The notes below the pieces were generated by a model. That model saw only the letters and a list, made by a program, of their open reading frames with translations, did no database searches and had not been told where the DNA came from. The position numbers and the translations under genes were made by a program. Of a stretch of DNA of 64,000 nucleotides, positions 53,812 to 61,900 are shown piece by piece; the stretch's first letter is position 1, and each line of letters begins with the position of its first letter. Origin of the DNA: Candidatus Melainabacteria bacterium (GTDB lineage: Bacteria > Cyanobacteriota > Vampirovibrionia > Obscuribacterales > Obscuribacteraceae); contig PLXC01000076.1 in the NCBI GenBank assembly GCA_003151275.1, positions 1 through 64,000 on the forward strand, given 5' to 3'.

Positions 53812-55014
53812 TCAACTCGCAATCTGCTCAACCTGCATCAGTTCAAGGAAGTGAGCTGAGATCCTTTCAACATGCAATCTCAATCGCTCCATCGAAACAA
53901 CTATGTACGGAACCATCGTGTCTGAAGTCACGGTGTGGTTGGCTAATCTCTTCAAGACGTAGTAAGGCAGCTCAAGCCGTTCCGCGGCTGATAGGAATGT
54001 GCGGCGAAGGTCATGGATCATAAATTTGCACCCTGTCTTTTCTCGAACCTGCAATTGCCAAAATCTAAAATCGGTGACGTGAGATCGATTGCCTCGCCCT
54101 GGAAAAACATAGACAGAAGCACTTACCTTGTGTCGCGCCTTCAACATCTTGAGCAGAAAATCACACAGAGGCAAGACATGATCTTTGTGATTCTTAGCCT
54201 GCTGCCTACGGATCGTTAAAGTCTGAGATTGGAAATCAATGTCCGCCCACTTCAAATTTGTGCCTTCTCTTCGACGAACGCCAGTAAATAACAAAAGCAA
54301 TAAATAGTCTCTGACGTTCTTGTTATCGATTTCGTCCACTGCCTTGTACCATCCCGCGAGTTGATACTCTGGGATGACACCTGTTCTTGGATGCACTCGA
54401 TGCCATGCCCTTGTCTTTGTCAGCCTGCTCACAGGGTTGATCGTGATGATCGGTTGGCCATCAACCTCATATTTCTCTGCCGCGTAATTGAGCAGCGCTT
54501 GAAGTGTTTTAAAGCAAAAGTTGGCATACGCCTTTCCTGATGTGCCCATGCTTGTTCCATTCGCGAGCTGGCGGTGTCTGTCCTCGACCATATTTTTTGT
54601 GATTTCGGTGATTGGCATATTCAGCCACTCTCGAAGGGATTTCTTGATCACCCTTCGATAGACTTCAACGGTGGAATCTTTAAGCGTCCTGACCGCTAAG
54701 TACTCCTCAAGCAACTCCAGCAAAGTGATCGAAGCGACTTTCTCATTTCTCTTCTCGGCATGCGGATCGAATCCAGATAGCATCTCTGCCAGCAGCTTCT
54801 TACCCTCGATTCTGGCGTCTTCTAGCGTCATTAGATCTGCGCGTCCAACGGTCGCTCGCCGCTTCAATCCGTTAACGCGACATTCAACAAAATAAGATTT
54901 GGATCTGGAAGAGACACTTAAACCAAAGCCTTTAACTTCCGAGTCTCGGACGATCAATTTGCCGTGCGGGGGCGTCTTTGTGATATCAACAACTTTTTGA
55001 GTCAATTTCTGCAT
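53812..55014 (-). CDS. P4-like phage integrase
   Basis: 400 residues: an N-terminal arm-binding domain of the DUF4102 type (GFGLSVSSRSKSYFVECRVN), a core-binding domain, and a catalytic domain. The latter has Arg in FTGVRRREGTNLKW, a Lys-bearing hairpin (RRQQAKNHKDHVLPL), HDLRRTF, the NHT His and a Tyr in VPYIVVSM. All key residues appear present. Its start faces the right edge of the element, the usual position next to the attachment site. Confidence 0.85.
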   Translation of the reverse strand: MQKLTQKVVDITKTPPHGKLIVRDSEVKGFGLSVSSRSKSYFVECRVNGLKRRATVGRADLMTLEDARIEGKKLLAEMLSGFDPHAEKRNEKVASITLLELLEEYLAVRTLKDSTVEVYRRVIKKSLREWLNMPITEITKNMVEDRHRQLANGTSMGTSGKAYANFCFKTLQALLNYAAEKYEVDGQPIITINPVSRLTKTRAWHRVHPRTGVIPEYQLAGWYKAVDEIDNKNVRDYLLLLLFTGVRRREGTNLKWADIDFQSQTLTIRRQQAKNHKDHVLPLCDFLLKMLKARHKVSASVYVFPGRGNRSHVTDFRFWQLQVREKTGCKFMIHDLRRTFLSAAERLELPYYVLKRLANHTVTSDTMVPYIVVSMERLRLHVERISAHFLELMQVEQIAS

Positions 55015-55188
55015 CGATTAGACCTCTCTGTGGTCGCCGCCAGGGTCGCCGCTTGGTCGCCACTAGGAAATAATTGGTGATATTAGGATCTGTCCAAAAC
55101 GTAGTCACCGTGCGGCTTTAGATCATTCTACAGCTTCGCTAGAAAATGGAAAATTAAATGCAAAACGCATAACTAGAAAAGGAGCGTT

Positions 55189-55324
55189 ACTAGTCTGGAG
55201 ATGCGGAGTGAGCGGGAGCCGTCAGGTTAGGTGCTGCTTTGGTGTTCGGCGACGAGAGTCGGCTGAGCGAACACTCAATTCAAGAGCGGTTGCTGCAACG
55301 CTTTCGCCACTAGTCTGGAGATGC
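55189..55324. repeat. 16-base direct repeat just outside the integrase
   Basis: ACTAGTCTGGAGATGC occurs at 55,189-55,204 and again at 55,309-55,324, 120 bases apart. The flanks differ. A shorter CGCCACTAG is shared by 55,058-55,066 and the second copy. Position next to an integrase suggests an attachment-site or arm-site role, or a footprint of an earlier insertion. No tRNA is present here. The intervening 55,015-55,388 has no gene. Confidence 0.4.
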
Positions 55325-55388
55325 AGGAGACTGAGGAGCGGATGCGACGAGCAATGATGGAGCTGTCCGCTGTTGTCTCAGAGCGCAA

Positions 55389-55895
55389 TCATTCTCCAAG
55401 AATCGATTCCCTTTTTCTATCGGCACGCGCTCCGTCGGTGTCTCCAATCTTGTCTTTTAAACGTGCGCGCGCCACTAGATAATCTGACTCATAATTCGGC
55501 TTCATTCTGATTAGTTCTGTGTAGTCACTAATAGCCCCTCTATAATCACCTGAATTTTCTCTAGTGTCAGCACGCGAAGCCAGAACAAAAAAATTATCTG
55601 GGGAAATTCGAACAGCATCATCGTAATCTGCCAAGGCACCTTTAAAATCGTGCAGCTTTCTCTTGGCTAAAGCTCTGTTTGTGAATGCTATTAGATAGGT
55701 CGGTTCAGCTTTAATTGCTTCAGAAAAGTCTCTTATCGCTCCTCGAAGATTTCCTTTATTCATTTTCTTAACTCCGTCGTTATTAGATCTGAATTGGGCT
55801 GTTGTGCTAACAGATGTTTGACAAGAAGTTGGCACTCCCAAGGTCAGCACAACACAGACAAAGAGTAATATTCCAAAGCTGATCCAATGCAACAT
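55389..55895 (-). CDS. Exported TPR-repeat protein
   Basis: The ATG at 55,895 gives a signal sequence MLHWISFGILLFVCVVLTLG. Three TPR units follow (MNKGNLRGAIRDFSEAIKAE; LHDFKGALADYDDAVRISPD; SGDYRGAISDYTELIRMKPN). 168 residues in all. It is 74 bases downstream of the giant RHS gene on the same strand, the usual place of an RHS immunity gene, but TPR proteins are common in this window and the link is only positional. Confidence 0.65.
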   Translation of the reverse strand: MLHWISFGILLFVCVVLTLGVPTSCQTSVSTTAQFRSNNDGVKKMNKGNLRGAIRDFSEAIKAEPTYLIAFTNRALAKRKLHDFKGALADYDDAVRISPDNFFVLASRADTRENSGDYRGAISDYTELIRMKPNYESDYLVARARLKDKIGDTDGARADRKRESILGE

Positions 55896-55969
55896 TGTAG
55901 TGATCCCCGTAAGAATTCTATGACTACATCTGATCTTTATGTTAGCAGAACTTGAGACACCCATTAAAA

Positions 55970-58900
55970 TCATGCAGCCGGTGCAGCTGGTGCCTTTGGT
56001 GGCGGACCAGCCGGCCGCTTTGGCCCTGTTCCGCATATCCTCTTACCTTGAGGAGTGAAGTAGGTCTCGTCGGGAGTCGCACAATTATTGCGGTTGTCAC
56101 CGTGTCGACAATCAGATTCACTGCCCCCGCTTCGTGTTGGCGGACTACCTGCTGTCTGACCATAAGGAGCATCTACACAAGGATCTGTCGGGCAATACAC
56201 TTTAGGATCGGACGGTATATCTATCCCCCAATCTGCCGGGTCTAGTTTGTTGGGGTCAGGATTTGGACCTGGTTTCGTATTACTGACTTGTCCTTGCTTG
56301 GTGTCCAGACCAGAGGGGTCACTATTTCTGACGGGACTATTAGCCACGTACGCGAACAAGTTTGTTCCGCCTTTCTCTCCAATCGAATCGCGGCTGATAA
56401 ATCTTCCAAAAACGCTGCTGTAGGCTCGTGTTCGAGTTGGATTCAGACCGCTTCTAGAATGCAGGTAATAACCTGCATAACCGAAGTCAGATGCAACGCT
56501 TTCGCTTATTTTTGTGACCTGACCATATGGATCAAAAGCATATTGAGCCTGGATCACGCCAGAGTTATCGCTCATCTCCCTCACCGATCCTAGATCGTCC
56601 AAATCATAGAAATACTTGGTCGTGCTGTTCATCTGACCGCGTCCAAAAAATTTCTTATTGAGTACTCCTAAAGCGTCTCGCTCTTCGCAGGCTTGATAAG
56701 GGCGCCCCTTGTCCATACACCAAACGAACTGTTTAGTGCTTGTCACAGTCCCAGCCGTCGTCTCCACAATCGAAACATTCCTACCCAGCCCGTCATAAAC
56801 AAAGCTAGAGAAATTATTCGTCCCCGGATACGTTATTTTGATCATTCGGTTTTCGGCGTCCCAAGAGAAGCTGTTTGTGCCATCCGACGTCATATTGCCG
56901 TTGAGGTCGAAGGTCAGATTCGTTGTGCTTCCGCTGTTTACTGAAAGCGCATAACCATTACTTTTAACGTTGCTACTCCCATCGACAGCGGAGACGGTTT
57001 CTAAACTTGAGCCGGTCGGCAACAAAGAGTTGCCTACAAAGCTTTGCGACCAGGGTAGCGAGGCAGAGTTGTTTACTTTAATGCCGACAGCTTTTAGCGC
57101 CGCATCTGCATTGATTAAAGCAGCCAGCGAATTAGAAATACTCACGAGAGTATCTCCGGACACCACCGTGTATGTAATGTTCTTCAGTCCACCTGAGAGA
57201 GCTGGATTATGAGAGGTGATGGTCACGGTATTGCCCGTGGTCACAGTACCGCCAAGAGAGATAGCAGCAGTGCCTCGATTGGCATTTGCGACCGAAACGG
57301 TTTCAGTTCCGCTTGAGCTACCAGTGAAGTATGTGTAGGGATTTAAGGTAAGCACATTTGATGTAGAAGTAGCTTGCACTCCGACAGCTTGTAGAGACGT
57401 GTCAGCATTGACCGCATTCTTTAGTGCAGTAGCTATTGTTGTTGACGTGTCTCCTCCAACAACCACGTACTGAATGGTTTTTTGTCCTCCCGCTAAGTTG
57501 GCATTTTGTACGGTGATCGCAGCGGTATCGCCAGCGGTGATCGTGCCCGAAATTGTTGCAGAAGTGCTTTCATCGGTTGCGGAAGCCAGGCTGATTGTTT
57601 CCGAACCAACCTCCGATGCCGATGCTAATAAACCTAGCGGATTGGGCGCTTCGTTGGCACCTGTTTGACTGCCTATGCCGATTTGATTGGCGAGTTGATA
57701 AACATAGGTGATGTTCAAAGCACCGAGATTGGCATTGATAGCTACTTGATGGCCCAAGGCATCAGCGATCTTTGATGTGGTATCCCCAGCTAGTACAGTG
57801 TAAGAAACCGTTTCAGAACCATTTAACAAACGAACATCAGAGACTTTTAGGCTGATGATGTCACCAGCTGTGACAGTACCACCTACGGTGAGTGTATAGA
57901 CCGGTCCAAAGATCCATGTGCTTTGACCATAGCCATAAGTGAATGTTTCTGTCGGCACACGACTAACACTTGAAGAAAAAGTAGTGGCAGTAGATGGGAG
58001 TGTTGTTTGCAGATTGAGAATTTGCGACGTCAGTGTGACGGATGAAACAGGTTTATCCGTGTCGCCCTTGAATAATGTTGCACCACCTGGAGAGAGGCTC
58101 TTCAATTCATTAACGTTGTTGTATGTAGCTTGCATAACGCCAATGCCCGTTCCAAGCGAAAGTGTTTCGGTGGCGCCAGAGCTTGTGGTGGTGACGTAGG
58201 TCGTAAGATTTGGTGAGAGCGATTTTAAACTAACGACGGTCGATGAGGCAGTCGCAGTTATACCAAGCGCAGACAAACTAGCATCAGCATTAATCGCCGC
58301 TGTTAAATTTGTGGCAATAGAGGCGAGTGTGTCCCCTGCAAGGACTGTATAGTTGATTACCTTTTGCCCGCCTGTCAAACCGATGTCGAAAACAGTTACT
58401 GTTACGATATTCCCAGTTGTTTTCGTGCCACCGATGGCGACGACTTGCCAGCCATACTTTACAGGAGCAATCAACATGCTTTCAGTTGCGGTGCTGTTGA
58501 AACTCTGACGGTACGTAGTCTGGTTTGTGGATTTGGATAGCAGTGTGACGACTGCCCCGCTTGCGCTTGCAGTTATGGCACTGTTTTGTAAATTGGCATT
58601 TGCATTGACAGCGGCAGCTACCCCTGTCGCAATCGACGTTAGAGTATCGGCGGTTAAAGTCGTATAGAAGACAGCTTGCTTCCCGCTTGGCAGACCGGCA
58701 TCATATACAGTCAATGTGATCACATCACCAGTTGTTTTAACGCCGCCTATGGTGGCAAGCTGATTCTGGTTTTGATTGACGCTGAACAGTACTGATTCGG
58801 TCGCGCTTCCGCTAACTGACGAGGAATAAGAAGTCACGTTTATTGAATTGGACGCAATACTGACAACGGCAGCTGCCGATGTGGCACTAACTCCCAAGGT

Positions 58901-61900
58901 TGTTAGCTGAGCATTTGCATTAATAGCACTTTTGACACCTGTGGCAATTGTTGTAAGGGTGTCTCCAACCAAGGTTGTATACGTGACAGCTTGCTGTCCG
59001 CCTGTTAAGGCAGCATCCTTGACTGTAACCGTAATCACATCGCCTGTGGTTTTTGAGCCACCGATTGTCGCGTTTTCGAGGGCGTTTTTAAATATCCCAA
59101 AGCTGATTGTTTCGGTTCCAGTCACTGCCGATGTGTATGTAGTGATATTGTTCGACGCAGATTTGATGTTTATATAAGTGTTGGTGCCATTTGCATTGGC
59201 TGTGATACCAGCTGTGCGGAGAGTAGAGTCATTATTGATTGCAGTTGCCAGCCCCTGAGCAATCGTCGCTAAGGTATCACCTGCAAGAACCGTGTAGGTA
59301 ATAGCTTTTGAGCCGCCAGAAAGTGCAGGATCAAACGCTGTTATCGTCAACACATTTCCTGTTGTCTTTGTTCCACCAATACGCGCGGTGTTGATACTAT
59401 TCATTTGAACCGAAGTGCGATTTGATCCAGCGTCATAGCCGTAATAGAATTCTTTGGCATAAGGAGATTGAGGGGAGCCAGAACCAGCTTGAGCGCTGGT
59501 CAATTGACCGGCAGCATCGTAACCAAGGTTATAAAATAAGTTGCCGCCATTTTGTTGCTGCTGCCACTGAGTAATTTCGCCGGCAGAGTCATAGCCGTAG
59601 TTGAATTGAGAAAGTGTTGCTCCTGTTGGGTTGAGGTTGGAGATTTGTTGCAGTCTTTGGTCGCCCACATTTGGCAACCAGCTGAAATTCGTCACCTGGC
59701 TATTGGGATAGGTAACTGAAGAGAGCCGCGTAGTTCCCTTCGACGATCCTGAGACATTATCTACATAGGCGTAACCAAAGTTGCCCAGTGCATTAGCCTC
59801 TTGTGTGATGCGGCTCATTGCATCGTACGCCCAGGTTATGGAATTAGTGGCGCCGTTTATCGAACGATTTGTGGTGCGTCCGAGGACGTCATATGTGTAA
59901 GAAATGTCTGAATTTGCAATCACATCGTTGTGGACGAGAGAGAGCATGCCGCCGCCTGTGGTAGGCGTACCTAAAGGCGCAATGTAATTGTTGTAGGTGT
60001 AGGTATAGGTTCCCCAGTCGGCTTTTTTCACACTTGCCAGTCGTTTGTAATTGAAATCCCAGGCGTAAGTGACAGGTGCGGTCGGATTTACTGCACTCAA
60101 ATATCCGACAAGATTCTGAGTATCGTCAGCGTTGTACATGAAATCTGTCTTTTGCGCAAGAGCGTCGGTTTTCGTGCGCAACCTGGTGGTGAACTGATCG
60201 TAATCATAATTTGAGACCGTTCCATCGGCGTAGGTTTTTGAAACTGGGCGGCCTAAGAGGTCGTGGTGCCACATTGTGGTGCGGCCCAGGGGATCGGTCA
60301 GCCCTGCTATCCCACCGCAGTTGCACCACGTGAACGTGGTCTTTCTGCCAAGCGGGTCTACTGTATAGGCATGGCGCCGCATGTTGTCATATGCGTCTTG
60401 CGTCCAACGGCCGATGCGATCTTTTTGAAGCACCGCATTAAGTCGATCATAGACTGTCTGTTCGGTCGATCCATCTGGATAAGAAGTCTGAGTGGGGCGA
60501 TTGGCGTTGTCGTAGCTCGACGTAACAGTGTAGCCTTCGGAATCTGTCGTGGAAGAAACTCTTCCGTAAGCATCGTAAGCGAAGGTTGTAACATCGTTGC
60601 TTCCCGTCAATGGTCCATCAATACTTGTTAGATAGCCAAAAGTATTTGCCCCCAGTGTTATTGTTTCGGTCGATCCGCCGCTGGTTGATTGAGAATATGT
60701 GGTTACGTTGACCGAGATGGATTTTAAAGTGATTATGGTCGATGCTGAGGATGCACTGACTCCAATAGCTGAGAGGTTCGCGTCGGCATTTATTAATACT
60801 GCCAATCCGGACGCAATTGTTGTAAGCGTATCGCCAGCCAGAACTGTATAATTTATAGCTTTTTGACCGCCAGTCAGCCCCGTATCGTGGACTGTGATTG
60901 TTAAAACATTTCCAGTCGTCTTTGTGCCACCGATAGTGGCACTGCTGGTGCCCGTATAGGTAAGCTTAGTGACGTTGCTGTTTGCGTCGGTCGTGGTGAG
61001 AAGTTGCTCGCTGCTATTGTAAGTGTAATGGGTGACCTGCCCGGATCCATCTGTGTATGTGAGTGGGCGATGATGCGTGTCGTACGTCCATCCACCGATA
61101 AAGAAATTATTGCCCCGCTGTGTTTCGGTAATTTGCGTTAAATCAATGTTGTTAGCAGCATACTGATATGCCAAAGTTCGATTCATAGCATCTATTGATT
61201 GGGTGACTTTGCCAATAGCGTTGTACTGATACTCGGTTGTTTGATTGGCACCATTGCGTGGCGTTGCAAACGTAAAAGTCAAAGCACCTGAGTTGACGGT
61301 TTGGTATAAGGTAGTGAAGTAATCGTAAGTCGTAATGTTGATAGTCGGACCACTGGCTGCCGCCGTAATAGAGTGTGCCTGACAGGTCGGATCTGCGTTT
61401 ATTGCCGCGGCATAGGCTGCCGCTATGCTCGTTAGCGTGTCACCTGCGATCACGGTATAGTAGACCGAGTTTTCGAAGATAAAGGTTATTCCCTGGTTAT
61501 CTCCGACATGAGGTGTGCCGCTGAGCGTCAGTGCCTCAGTTTGACGTTGAGCAGACTTCAATGTAAACGTCTCGGTCGTCGCACCATTATTTGGTCTGAA
61601 TTGCATCCCAATAACCAAATCAGAGTTCAGATATATTGATGTTCCCGAAGGAATCGCAATTACGCGCGAATTTGAAGAAAGCAGGTAAGCATCCGTGTTG
61701 ATGGCATTGGCCAAGTTGGCGGCAATCGAACTCAGAGTGTCTCCGGCGACAACTGTATAATAGGTGCTGTGGTTGCCAATGCCAATGAAATTTATTGACA
61801 CAACATCGCCTGCTGTTACTGTACCAGTTACGGTGGCAATGTCTGACTGAGATCCTAGAGCGCGTGTTTTTTGACTGGGCTTATCAATGGAGCCTTGATA

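Noticed and set aside
55970..56300. Known nuclease or deaminase toxin at the end of the giant RHS protein
   Set aside because: The unique tail is short, Pro/Asp-rich and shows no catalytic motif I recognise; calling a toxin would be a guess.
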